DNA from: Roridomyces roridus
Lineage: Eukaryota > Basidiomycota > Agaricomycetes > Agaricales > Mycenaceae
Assembly: GCA_029378245.1 (NCBI GenBank)
Contig: JARKIF010000002.1
Coordinates: 2,294,001-2,358,000, forward strand
Direction of reading: 5' to 3'
Length of the DNA: 64,000 nt
Below the pieces are notes generated by a model, which was not told the DNA's origin, made no database searches, and was given only the letters and a program-made list of their open reading frames with translations. A program made the translations under genes and the position numbers. Below, piece after piece: positions 1 through 9,679 of the stretch. Positions within the stretch are counted from its first letter, which is position 1; each line of letters begins with the position of its first letter.

Positions 1-1997
1 GTGAGGAGGGGAAGGAGGCTCTGGATTTTCAGCCTCAGGGGGTGCTCGATGCACATTGAAACCATCATCATCGTCATCATCACTATCATTTCCATCTCCC
101 CCGGCATTGTGCACACCCTTGGGCTTGGTGGCAGGTAAAGGTAGGTTTTGGATGGAGGAGGAAGGAGGTTTTTTAGGGCAACGCCGCATGGCTTGTGGGT
201 CGTTCCCAGGGAAGTAGCGCTCGTCAAAGACAGCATGTTCTGCAATGACAATCTTCCGAGTGACAGGGTTGTAGAATTTCCAACCCTTGTATTCTGTTGG
301 ATACCCAACAAAGATGCATTTCTGGAAGTGTATCCCAGAGGTGTCGCGTTTGTCCTTCTGCACAGGCACATAGGCAAGGCAGCCAAAGACCCGAAGATGT
401 ATCACATCCGGCTTCTCCTTGTGCCAAAGCTCATAGGGAGTGGTGTCATCCGGAATGTGAGACGTAGGATGCATGTTGGCCACATGGATGTAGGACTCAA
501 CAGCAAGTGCCTTGAAAGAAGGCGGAAGATTTGCTTCATGCAACATAGCAGTTACATGTTCATCAACGGTGCGATTGCCCCGTTCAGCCATCCCGTTCTG
601 TTGCGGTCTATTCCTCGTTGAATGACGACGCACAATGCCCTCTGCAGCCAAAAAGTCTGCAAATTCAGTGGACATGTACTCTCCACGTTCATCATCCTGG
701 AACGCCTTGATTTTGCGGTTAAAGTGATTCTCAGCTTGCGCCTTGAACACCTTGAACGCTTTCAATGCTCCACTCTTGCGCTTCATGTGCATAGTTGCTT
801 TGAAGCCTGTGTGATCATCTATGAAGATAATACGATGCTTCCAGCCCTCACGGGTGAAAACCTTGTATTGCTTCAGATCAGAGTGTATGAGATCAAGAGG
901 CGCCTTGGAACGATGTCCAGTGGAGGGAAATGGAGCCGCATTGAGCTTTCCTGCAATGCAGGGCTCACAGATTGGATCTGGTTTCTGGTTTGAAGTCAAC
1001 TTCGCACCAGTCACCAGCTCCTTGCTCAAGATCTTCTGGGTGTCAGCATGATGCCCAAGCCGCCGATGCAGCAGTTCCAGATCAAGAGGCAAGGTGCCAA
1101 CTGCAGACATAGCTGCATAAGTCGGCTGTTCCATCTCTCGGACATATGCCTCGTTCCTCTCATCAATGTCTGCCTCAAATAACAGCTCTCCTTCCCTCTT
1201 GAAGGAGATCAGAGACCCCTCCATGAGAATAGAGTAGCCATGAACTTTGGACAGGTAGGTCTCAGAGATGAGATTATGAGACAACATTGGAACATAGAGG
1301 ACATTTGTGAGGATTATAGAACGGCTGTGGTGTCCATGTACAAGTGGCTCAAGCCGGATCTCTCCAATCAGCTCGGAGTATACAGCAACTCCATTGGCCA
1401 CAAGAATGGCAACTCTGTGCGGACGTGCATTGAGCAAGTGTTCACGCATGTGGGTCATGTGTGAAGTAGCTCCTGTTGGAATAATGGGGGAGGGTGGTCT
1501 CAGATAGGGTGCTGATATAGCGGTCTCAGATGGGAGGCGAAAAGCCCAGATCCATTGCAAGGTAGCTAGCTATATACCTACAAAGACAATAGAGCCAGAT
1601 CTGTACCAAGACAATAAGAAAGATCACTACCAGAACAATAAGAAAGATAGTGATCAGAACAATAAGAAAGAAGATGATAGTGAACACAATAAGAAGGAGA
1701 TGCATATCATCATGTGATCGGACACTCCAAACCACAATCTCCAACAGCTCCAGAGTCTGGTTTCCATTGTGTGGACTGTAAAGCTGAATTGTAGAGAATG
1801 CTTGCACTAGATGCCAGATGAAACAGCTCTTCACTAGGGGTTTCTTCCCTGTCCTGAAGCAGCTCCAAAAACTGAGAGCAGTTGAACAGGGTGTGACTGG
1901 GATTGCCACAACTAATGCACGAGGCAGGAAGGGCAGGAGGGTTGACAGGAACGCGATACGGCATCGAAATGATAATGGTGATGTGGTGGCAGATCAA
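1..1997 (-). pseudogene. copia gag-pol fragment (zinc knuckle, protease motif, integrase)
   Basis: The minus-strand translation shows a C-x2-C-x4-H-x4-C nucleocapsid knuckle (about 1890-1930), then the aspartic-protease motif DSGA/TSHM split by the LTR at 1474-1746. After a stretch typical of the protease-integrase linker comes HRRLGHH...CEPCIAGK (pre-integrase HHCC, about 1060-940). The integrase core has catalytic Asp in LIHSDL (about 880), Asp in KAFQDDERGEYM (about 690) and Glu in QNGMAERGNRT (about 590). The end is VFGCLAY...KCIFVGYP, the GAG/integrase C-terminal signature, followed by an acidic Asp-rich linker at the left edge. No stop interrupts 1-1473. Removing the LTR and one copy of its target duplication rejoins the two halves in frame, so the break is a single late insertion. 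Upstream of 1997 the frame meets a stop near 2052. Confidence 0.9.
1474..1746. mobile_element. solo LTR, family A (copy A1), inside the copia protease
   Basis: The 273-bp segment begins TGTTGGA and ends TCCAACA (perfect 7-bp inverted ends). It is flanked by the 5-bp direct repeat GCTCC at 1469-1473 and 1747-1751, the expected target duplication of an LTR retroelement. No coding sequence lies inside. A second copy is at 7117-7417. The insertion point is within the codons of the host element's protease motif. Confidence 0.93.
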
Positions 1998-2346
1998 ATG
2001 ATCGCAGGGATTCAGAACAAAGCAGAGATGGCTATGTCTGATAGATGGATGCTAGAACCAGTGCAGAGCAGCTGGCGCCCTCAGGAACGCGTGTGTGAAA
2101 GGATGTGACTAAAACTAGCTCTACTGAGCAACCAGTTGTCGAGCACTCGGGCCCTAACCCCAGAAGCAACGGATTGACTACCGTTTGTTTCCTGGTGGAC
2201 TAAAGACTACCTCCCAAAGAGGGTTTGTCCCAACAGTTGAAGCTCCTATCTACAAGGCTCACACACGACGTTATAAGGGTAGCAGAGCGCGGGAAAATGC
2301 GCAAAAATGCGATGTGATGGTTATCTCAGAGCAATGACTTAGTTCA

Positions 2347-2363
2347 GGCCGGGGCCCATAACC
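2347..2363 (-). other. primer-binding site, half-tRNA(iMet) type
   Basis: On the minus strand GGTTATGGGCCCCGGCC follows directly on the LTR end CTTCAACA. It resembles the complement of the anticodon-arm region of initiator methionine tRNA, the internal primer type known from Drosophila copia and yeast Ty5. The match is judged from memory of the tRNA and was not aligned. Confidence 0.65.
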
Positions 2364-2661
2364 TGTTGAAGCAGGAAGCACAGATGAACTGAGGTCAACA
2401 GTGAGAAACTCTGTATTGGTGACTATGAAACTACATGCCTGAGGTCAACAGTGAGAAACTGGGGACCTAGGCTACATGACAGCTGACTATATACGTGTCA
2501 GAACAAAGAGAAGTCCTAATTGGTAAATACAATAGGAAAGAAGCATATCATGGGAGAATTCCCATGTCAGGTGAATATCAGAAACACGGTCACATGACCA
2601 GAACACGAGAATGCCATCATTCCATCAATCAATATCATCAGTTGATCAACAACTTCCAACA
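2364..2661 (-). repeat. 5' LTR of the copia element, family B (copy B1)
   Basis: The 298-bp repeat has ends TGTTGAAG and CTTCCAACA in plus orientation. It shares most of its length with copies at 8609-8856, 9301-9565 and, inverted, 7647-7936. It is placed next to the primer site and has no matching 5-bp repeat on both sides, as expected for one end of a longer element rather than a solo LTR. It contains a short internal duplication of a stretch reading GAGGTCAACAGTGAGAAACT. Confidence 0.85.
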
Positions 2662-2694
2662 AGCCAACGGTTGGAAAACAGCCGAAATGACACT

Positions 2695-3200
2695 ATGGAT
2701 TGGATGGATGGTGCGTCTCAACTGACTCCATCCCTGTCACGCCCTCACCGTGCGATAGCCCTCGAAATTGAGGTCCAAGATGTGCGTCGGTCACAAGGCT
2801 ATGTCCCATGGGACGATGTCAGCCGTGACGGGGATGGTACGATCGCCACTCTCGTGTCTGAGAACGACCGGGAAACAAATGCCATCGTCTCCGCTCGTAA
2901 CCAAATCACCGCCCTGGAAAACGAGAACAGCAGCATTCACAACGAGCTCGTCATCCTTCGCGACGACAACACGGTCCTGTGCGCTCAGCTGCACGAGATG
3001 GATAACGGCATCCGCGTCTTGATAGCCAGGATGGACGATATAGCACCATGCACCATCGCACCCGCCTCGTCGACTGCCGCAACGGTGCAGCCCGCTCCCA
3101 CCTCCCTCTGGCAACTTCATCTCAAAGCCAGTAGTGAGCAAAGTCAAGATATTTCATCTGACCATGGTGCTCAGGATTTTTGGAGACTTGAATGGCAGAC
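2695..3200 (+). pseudogene. coiled-coil protein fragment, unknown
   Basis: An open frame of about 168 codons starts with an ATG at 2695 and is cut by LTR C1 at 3201, so the last residues of the longer open frame (to 3249) are LTR-derived. The middle (about 2880-3040) has the heptad look of a coiled coil (ALENENSSIHNELVILRDD). A Thr/Ala/Pro-rich stretch follows. I do not recognise the family. It may be the N-terminal part of another retroelement Gag or of a host gene. The high-GC codon usage differs from the surrounding AT-richer repeats. Confidence 0.4.
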
Positions 3201-3541
3201 TGTTGGAATAAGAGGGCTGGAGGATGGTCCGCTCGACGAGGTCGACTAAAGGGCGACTAAGAGGAGTATATGAGAAACCAGTGTATTCTGGTTCTTTCTC
3301 TCTGAGGAATAACCTCAGAGAGGGAAACTACTTATACAAAGAGCGGGAGCCGACTAGTAAGCTACTATGAGTATCCAAGGTCCGTTTACCCGGTATTGGT
3401 ACCGCTAATGTAACTATATAGAGCCGATCTGTCCCACATGGATCCTGATACATAAATATCGTGTATGTAAACGTCCATGACAATCGCGAGAGGGGAAGGG
3501 AACCGGGTACCTAACTGCCAACCCGTTCCCACCATTCAACA
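3201..3541. mobile_element. LTR family C (copy C1)
   Basis: The 341-bp segment starts TGTTGGAATAAGAGG and ends CCATTCAACA. It is nearly identical to the copy at 10987-11327 and related to 6799-7116. The flanking five bases differ (CAGAC and CAATG), so either the element end was rearranged or this is one LTR of a deleted element. No coding capacity. Confidence 0.85.
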
Positions 3542-3750
3542 CAATGGGATAACATTGTGGTACTGGGCTGATGTCAGCTTTCGTTGATACTTATTGAAAA
3601 ACACTAAAGAATAAGAATTCTATGTGCATCTACCATGCCAACAACTATTCAGCAACACCTTCTAGATTGACATCTTTGTGATTGTCGTTGTCGTCATCTG
3701 AGCATCCACAAGTCCATGCTGCAGGACTCGGGCCTGCTCAGGTGCATATT

Positions 3751-4089
3751 AGGTGCGTTCAAAGTTAAAATTTCACCCGGTGTGCAACGGGTTGTGCAAC
3801 GGGTTTTGGGTTTCCACAACGAGTGTCGCACCGGGTTTTTTTGATGGTGCGTTCAAAGTTGAAACCCGTTGTGATGGCTGGTTTGACGGCGGCTAAGAAG
3901 CACTACCCGCTGATCCGGTGATTACCGATGCAGGAACTCGGCAGCAACCCATCACAACGGGTTTTGGCCACAACGGATTTCGCTCACCGGATAAAAAGTC
4001 GGTGAGCAAAAAACCCGGTGAGCAAAATCCGGTGTGAAATCCACAACGGATTCCACACCGGGTTCTCATCGTCAACTTTGAACGCACCT
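3751..4089. mobile_element. MITE with 16-bp terminal inverted repeats
   Basis: AGGTGCGTTCAAAGTT at 3751-3766 is matched by its reverse complement at 4074-4089, flanked on both sides by ATT as a possible 3-bp target duplication. The 339-bp interior has no credible gene and repeats CAACGGGTT and its complement many times. A second, internal copy of the terminal sequence occurs near 3847, suggesting a tandem or nested duplication of the end. The short target site and small size fit a non-autonomous DNA element, perhaps PIF/Harbinger-like, but no transposase is present to assign it. Confidence 0.75.
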
Positions 4090-4488
4090 ATTGGGCCACA
4101 CAGGACAAGAGGCTGCTACCCATCCAATGCAGCAGCCCTCACACCGCTCTTCCAATCACCACCAACATGGGATGTTGAGCCTAGGCAGGTCGCATTCCAT
4201 GTACTTCTGCAACCCAGCAGTGCCCACACTGGCGTCGAGCCAAGAATAGAAAGAAGATCATCGGTAAATCCGATAACAGCTTCCGAAGGCCCAATTGTTT
4301 TCTATGTATGGCAAGGGCAGGGTGACAGGTTTTTCACTCTAATGACAGGAACATCCGGTGAGAGTGCGATTGCAGAAAATGCCTCCACCGTTTCAGTTAA
4401 ATATGCAACAGCACCTGTTCTTGCGGTTTGTACATGCCTCCTCCCGACAGATGCATGGGGCAGACTTTCACCTGCATCTATGACAGCA
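4090..4488. other. unassigned spacer
   Basis: About 400 bases lie between the MITE and the first TIR element. An open frame crosses it but extends through both elements. It has no recognisable domain or splice structure, and I call no gene. Confidence 0.5.
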
Positions 4489-6050
4489 TTTATTATTGAA
4501 AATTACAGCGTCAATGGTGCAGATGCAAGGCATTAGTTCAATGTAGTGGTACACAAGTTTATGCATCTTTTCAGGTTGGTCATGTGATTCAATTTTGGAT
4601 CAGATGTTGATCCAAGATTCTGATACAAGTGATGATATGGTCACACGTTCCCATGATCTTACATAATCCATGATCAGGCAATATTGAAAAGTGTTGAAAA
4701 CTCTGAATCCCATCATGAATCCATGTTTCTATCCATTACTGTATCTTTTGAGGAGACCAATAGGTAAAGTGTTTGGAATTTCATTTGATCAATGTGCTGT
4801 TACACTAAGTAATGAAAGATACTACTTTGTAATCTCAGTTGCCCATGTGGTAGAATCTCAAAACATGTCAAAGGCCAGCAGCCAAAACATAGCCAAATGA
4901 GGAAATTTCCAGTTTTGGTATTTCAAATTATCTCTATCACACAATTTCCTCATAGAACCCAACTTGGAAGTCACATGACCTGCATCTCCGAGTTGTGTCT
5001 CAACTTGCCACTTGCGTCTCTGTCTTGTGTCTCAACTTGAGATCATGTGATTTGTGTCTTGGACTTGTGTCAAGCCAAAATAGCCTGACATGTGACCTGC
5101 ACCTGCGCTGACTGGATCGTCTCCGCCTACCACCTGAGACAGATATTTTTATGACAGCATTTATCATTGAAAATTACAGTGTCAATGGCGCAGATGCAAG
5201 GCAGTAGTTCAATGCAGTGATACACAAGTTTATGCATCTTGTCAGGTTTAGTTCCCAGGTTTTGCTGGATAGAGAAGTCAACTAGACATGGCAATATGGC
5301 CCTGACACAGGTTATGGATGCCTATCATGTGGTAGCACCACCCAAGGCAAGCCTGGGACACAGGTCCTAAAAGTGCAAGTCGAGACGCAACTCCCAGACG
5401 CAAGACGCAGCTCCCAGATGCAGGTCATGTGATCAAAGTTTGGATCAAATGTTGATTCAAGAATCTGATACAAGTGATCAGATGGTCACATGTTCCCACA
5501 ATCCTACATAATCCATGATCAGGCAATATTCCAATGTGTTGAAAACTCTCATTGTAAATCCACTTGTTATTGTTATCTATCTATTGCTGCATATTTGACA
5601 AGAAAATGGGTAGATCTGAGTCAAAGTGTTTGGAATTTCATTTGATCAGTGTGTTGTTACACTAATGAAAGATACTACTTTATAATCTCAGTTGCCCATG
5701 TGGTCGAATGTCAAAACATGCCAGAGGCCAGCAGCAAAAACATGGCCAAATGAGGAAATTTCCAGTTTTGGTATTTCAAATTACCTCCATCACCTAATTT
5801 CCTGATAGAACCTAGCTTGGAAGTCACATGACCTGTGTATTGGAGTTGCGTCTCAACTCACCACTTGCGTCTCTGTCTTGTGTCTCAACTTGAGATCATG
5901 TGACCTGCATCTTGGACTTGCATCAAGCTAAAATGGCCTGACATGTGACCTGCACTTGTGCACACTGTATCGTCTCAGCCTACCACTTGAGCCAGGTATT
6001 TTTCAATGAAAAATGACTTTATATATTTTTCAATGAAAAATGACTGTATA
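4489..6050. mobile_element. outer TIR element, interrupted by a nested copy
   Basis: The left end TATGACAGCATTTATTATTG at 4489 and the right end (6024-6050, reverse complement TATACAGTCATTTTTCATTG) are the same imperfect 27-bp inverted repeats seen in the intact copies. The body 4489-5149 matches the inner copy over most of its length, but about 190 bases are deleted after the first 90. The last 21 bases are separated from the body by the inner element. The flanking 6-mers (TGCATC, TCGAAG) do not match, so its own target duplication is lost. There is no transposase gene. Confidence 0.8.
5150..6023. mobile_element. inner TIR element, about 874 bp, non-autonomous
   Basis: It begins TATGACAGCATTTATCATTG and ends with the reverse complement of TATAAAGTCATTTTTCATTG. 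Both sides carry the direct repeat TATTTT (5144-5149 and 6024-6029), a 6-bp target duplication that lies inside the terminal repeat of the outer copy. The interior is non-coding and AT-rich, with many short repeats of the type GAGACGCAA and CATGTGAC. The inverted full-length relative is at 17099-17969. Confidence 0.88.
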
Positions 6051-6798
6051 TCGAAGCAACAACAATCCGCACGTCAGAATACGGAACGGTTGAAGCAACG
6101 ACAACAATGGAATCCCAGTCTAGGGAAGACCACAAAGCAAATGGCATTTTTGCACCCAGACCTTGCAATGAGAGAGAGTCGGTAACAAGGTGCGAAACAC
6201 TGCACTTTGCAAGCTAGACCCTCACTCAACCAGAGGCAGAACAGCGCGGCAAGAGGCCAAAAGAACACCCGTTCCCCGACGCAGAAGAACCCACGTCGTC
6301 AGCAGGGCAAATGCACCACTGCCAGCGATTCGCACTCGGAGCTCAGACCCAGAGGGACACGCGCAACAGAAGAATCTTTCTTCTTCCCACCGCTGTTGAC
6401 CACGCTGGTTGACCACTGCGAAGAAACTTGGCCGACGCAGCAGGATGGCAACATGGTGCCCGGTGACACGGCACAAACAGCCTGGGGAAACGACCATGGA
6501 GGAAACGACCACAGAGGAAACGGCTGGAGTTGGTGACATGGACGCAGCCGCCAACACATACAGCGCCAACACTCTCAAAAGAGGCGGAGGAAGTGTGAAG
6601 CACGAGACATGACACTCACGATGGAGTCGTCCAACCCAGCGGCGACTCTACTCGACTAGTGAGTATGAGTGGCCCTCCGTCATGTGTTTCCGATCTAACT
6701 AGCTGGCTGTATGTGACACGAGAAAAAAGAGGATGTTCAGACTCTCCAAGTTGGGCCGATCGCATCCACCTCCACATCATCTTCACCACCTCCCCGCT
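6051..6798. other. intergenic, no gene recognised
   Basis: About 750 bases with short overlapping open frames on both strands (Arg- and Gly-rich on plus near 6190-6610). None has a recognisable domain, and splice signals do not join them. Probably decayed repeat. Confidence 0.5.
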
Positions 6799-7116
6799 GT
6801 TGGAAAGGGGTAGGTCCGCTCAACAAGCGCGCAACGAGCGCGACTAAGAGGAGTATATGAGAAACCAATGTATTCAGGTTCTTTCTCTCTGGAGAATAAC
6901 TCCAGACCCCAGAAAAGGAAACTACTTATACAAGGTGCGGGAGCCGACTGGTAAGCTACTATGAGTATCCAAGGTCCGTTTATCTGAGATTGGTCCTGCT
7001 AATGTAACTATATCAGGCCGATCTGTCCCACACTGATCCTGGTACATAGATATCGTGTATGTAAACGTCCATGACAATCACGAGAGGGAACGGGAACCAG
7101 GTACCTAACTGCCAAC
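6799..7116. mobile_element. LTR family C (copy C2), truncated
   Basis: It begins TGTTGGAAAGG and aligns with C1 and C3 from the GACTAAGAGGAGTATATGAG stretch through the CTAACTGCCAAC stretch. The last roughly 19 bases of the family are absent, and LTR A2 begins at exactly that point. It is more diverged in its first 40 bases than the other two copies. Confidence 0.8.
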
Positions 7117-7417
7117 TGTTGTAAAGGGGGAGGGTGGTCTCAGATAGGGTGCTGATAAGGCAGGGTCTCAGATGGGTGCTGATATAGCGGTCACAGATGG
7201 GAGGCGAAAAGCCCAGATCCATTGCAAGGTAGCTAGCTAGCTATATACCTACAAAGACAATAGAGCCAGATCTGTACCAAGACAATAAGAAAGATCACTA
7301 CCAGAACAATAAGAAAGATAGTGATCAGAACAATAAGAAAGAAGATGAAGGTGAACACAATAAGAAGGAGATGCATATCATCATGTGATCGGATACTCCA
7401 AACCACAATCTCCAACA
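7117..7417. mobile_element. LTR family A (copy A2)
   Basis: The 301-bp segment starts TGTTGTAAAGG and ends TCCAACA, in the same orientation as A1 and nearly identical over AGATCCATTGCAAGGTAGCT and the repeated ACAATAAGAAAGAT motif. It carries an extra tandem piece (GGGTGCTGAT) near its start. It abuts truncated C2 without a 5-bp duplication (CCAAC against TCTTC), which suggests recombination between LTRs rather than simple insertion. Confidence 0.82.
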
Positions 7418-7646
7418 TCTTCCTCAATCCGATCGAGACGGGGTTCCCAGGACTTTAACGCTGTACGGCGCCAATGCTTATCTGGTTTATTTGGCGTTGT
7501 CACGTGCGCAAATGGGTCAGCGCGTGACATCACTCGACTGTATGCCAGGTTGGCAGTGTAGTCGTGTGCTGGCACGCCTGGTTGGCAGTGCCAGTGAGTG
7601 AGAGGAAGCCACCACTGCGTGCTGGATCAGCAGCGCAGTCAATACC

Positions 7647-7936
7647 TGTTGGAGATCAGTGATTGTATCATCGATCATTGATGGACTGATGGCATGTTTG
7701 TGTCATGTTCTAATCATGTGATCGTGTTTGATGGCATCATGCCCTTGTTCCCTTTATGGCATTCCCCTTGTAGTTTCTTATTTAGGCATTCCCTTTGTCT
7801 TGGTACACATATATACCAGCTAGAGTAGACCTGAGTCCCCAGTTTCTCACTGTTGACTCAGGTGTGTATTTCTTCTCATATTGAATAAAAGAGTTTCTCA
7901 CTGTTGACTCAGTCCACTGTGCTTCCTGTTTCAACA
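7647..7936 (+). mobile_element. solo LTR family B (copy B4), inverted
   Basis: The 290-bp segment starts TGTTGGAGATC and ends TTTCAACA, and is the reverse complement of copy B3 over its length. In this orientation a TATA-like ACACATATATACC (near 7806) precedes a poly(A) signal AATAAA near 7885, giving the transcriptional direction. The flanks carry TACC on both sides (ATACC if one shared A was lost), a probable target duplication. Short GGTTGGCAGTG repeats border it at about 7553, 7580 and 7950. Confidence 0.82.
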
Positions 7937-8608
7937 TACCGGCGCGCCGGGTTGGCAGTGCAGTCGTATACCAGCGTGCTGGATGAGCAGCACCGCCAGT
8001 GAGAGAGAGAGGTGGTGGGCGGTGGTAGTGGTGGGAGAGAGAGAAGGGACAAGGAGGGGAAAAGCCACGCCAGAAACACAAGGCAGATGCCTACACATTT
8101 CTAGTGGGCCAGTTGTGCAAAATACAGACAAACAAGACGGCCTCTCGCAAGTTGCCGCACTGGTAAACGGCATGAAGAGGGCGTTGAAGAGGGGGCCGAG
8201 GACGTCTGTGCACACAGAGGCGGTAGGGGTAGGTATGCAACTGAATATTATGTTAAATTAATTAGGTGCAACAAGAATAAAAGCGGGGACGAAAGCGAGC
8301 ACCAGCAGATGCGGCTTGGGAGTCCCAGGGGTGAGTCTCTTGCTGGCAGTTTACAGGGTGTGTGGGAGGAGGAAAGAAGAGAGGGGGAATGGATACCATG
8401 AAAATATTTTGCAGACAGCAGCTAGATTCTGGAGGCAAGCATTGTGGCACCTTGAAGAAGTCAGAAAGCGGATAGAATCGGCGGAAAGAAAAAGGATGGA
8501 GTGTTGAGGATGAGGACCCTGCTCTGTGTGGTGGGAGTTGGGCCATGGATGATGGGATTGGGTGGGTCCGGATGAAATTGATACCCACTCAGTCTCCTGC
8601 CATGGATA
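7937..8608. other. intergenic, no gene recognised
   Basis: Several short open frames occur on both strands (for example plus 7983-8261), all without a recognisable domain. The stretch starts with a copy of the GGTTGGCAGTG repeats seen before 7647, so LTR B4 split an older repeat unit. Confidence 0.5.
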
Positions 8609-8856
8609 TGTTGAAGCAGGTAGCAGATAGGGACTGGAGTCAACAGTGAGAACTGGGGACCCAGGCTACATGACAGCTACCTATATACCTTGTAAGAACA
8701 AAGGAAAGTCCTAATTGGTGAATACAATAAGAAAGAAGCATATCATGGGAGTTCTCCCATGTCAGATAAGTATCAGAAACACGGTCACATGACCAGAACA
8801 CGAGAATGCCATCACTCCATCAATCAATATCATCAGTTGATCAACAACTTCCAACA
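8609..8856 (-). mobile_element. solo LTR family B (copy B2)
   Basis: The 248-bp segment runs from TGTTGAAGCAGG to CTTCCAACA, very close to the copia 5' LTR B1 over its last 170 bases. It is flanked by GGATA at 8604-8608 and 8857-8861, a clean 5-bp target duplication. It lacks the internal duplication found in B1. Confidence 0.92.
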
Positions 8857-9300
8857 GGATACTGCCCTATTTTGCATATCATCACGTTCAGTGTCCAAGG
8901 AAAACAAACACCAACGTGAAATGACTGCATGCTAGCTGTTCTGAGTGAGGAGACAGGACCTGAGCGACAGCGACGCACCTGGCGTATGCCACGTCACCGA
9001 GCTCCTTCTCCCCGCCCCAAAGCTTATCCAGAAGCTTGATAACTTAGGTCCCAGTGAAGGAAGCCGTTTGAGTGACTTGGTGGCCCAGAAAATGCGAGAG
9101 TGGAGGCAGGAAGGAAAGAGACAAAAGCAAAGTAAGACAGAAGTGCACAGCATTTCCAAAATGGGTGTCTCCTCTCTCCGTCTTGAAGTCTCTCATCCAG
9201 TCAGACTGCAGTTCCTGGTCCTTGCATACACCTTCAAGCCTGTTATATCCCTGCAAAGGCCTTCCCTCTGCCGACACCTCAAAGCCTGCCAACCACGCAA
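8857..9300. other. intergenic, no gene recognised
   Basis: Overlapping open frames of 75-130 codons occur on both strands (for example plus 8945-9328), but none has a known domain and they run into LTR B3. I see no supported gene. Confidence 0.5.
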
Positions 9301-9565
9301 TATTGAAACAGGAAGCACAGTGGACTGAGTCAACAGTGAGAAACTCTTTTATTCAATATGAGAAGAAATACACACCTGAGTCAACAGTGAGAAACTGGGG
9401 ACTCGGGTCTACTCTAGCTGGTATATATGTGTATCAAGACAAAGGGAATGCCTAAATAAGAAACTACAAAGGGAATGCCATCAAACAGCATCACATGATT
9501 AGAACGTGACACAAACATGCCATCAGTCCATCAATGATCGATGATACAATAACTGATCTCCAACA
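9301..9565 (-). mobile_element. LTR family B (copy B3), end mutated
   Basis: It begins TATTGAAACAGG, one base off the canonical TG, and ends ATCTCCAACA. It is an inverted, close match to B4, and includes the repeated GAGTCAACAGTGAGAAACT motif. No target duplication is visible (CGCAA against TGCGG). Confidence 0.78.
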
Positions 9566-9679
9566 TGCGGTGCATGCTTTTCCAAGTCAATTCCGGTCCA
9601 CATCTCTCATGGATGACCCTGAGAGGTCTCCTCACTTATTCATTCTTGTTCAAAAATATGTTATTACCGCCGCCATCTG

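Larger units (their letters stand above)
1..2661 (-). mobile_element. Ty1/copia LTR retrotransposon, 5' part, defective
   Basis: Read on the minus strand the order is 5' LTR (2661-2364), primer-binding site (2363-2347), a non-coding or decayed gag leader, a zinc knuckle, the protease motif, the pre-integrase zinc region and the integrase core, running off the left window edge. Reverse transcriptase, RNase H and the 3' LTR would lie outside. This order is that of Ty1/copia (Pseudoviridae-type) elements. The gag region is only about 450 bases and has stops, so gag is largely missing, and a solo LTR interrupts the protease motif. The element cannot be autonomous as it stands, although the integrase frame itself is open. 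Confidence 0.9.

Noticed and set aside
148..1464. Plus-strand open frames of 74-157 codons
   Set aside because: They are antisense shadows of the copia integrase, whose minus-strand frame shows all catalytic motifs.
3201..3541. Insertion with target duplication
   Set aside because: The five flanking bases differ on the two sides, so I do not claim a duplication for C1.
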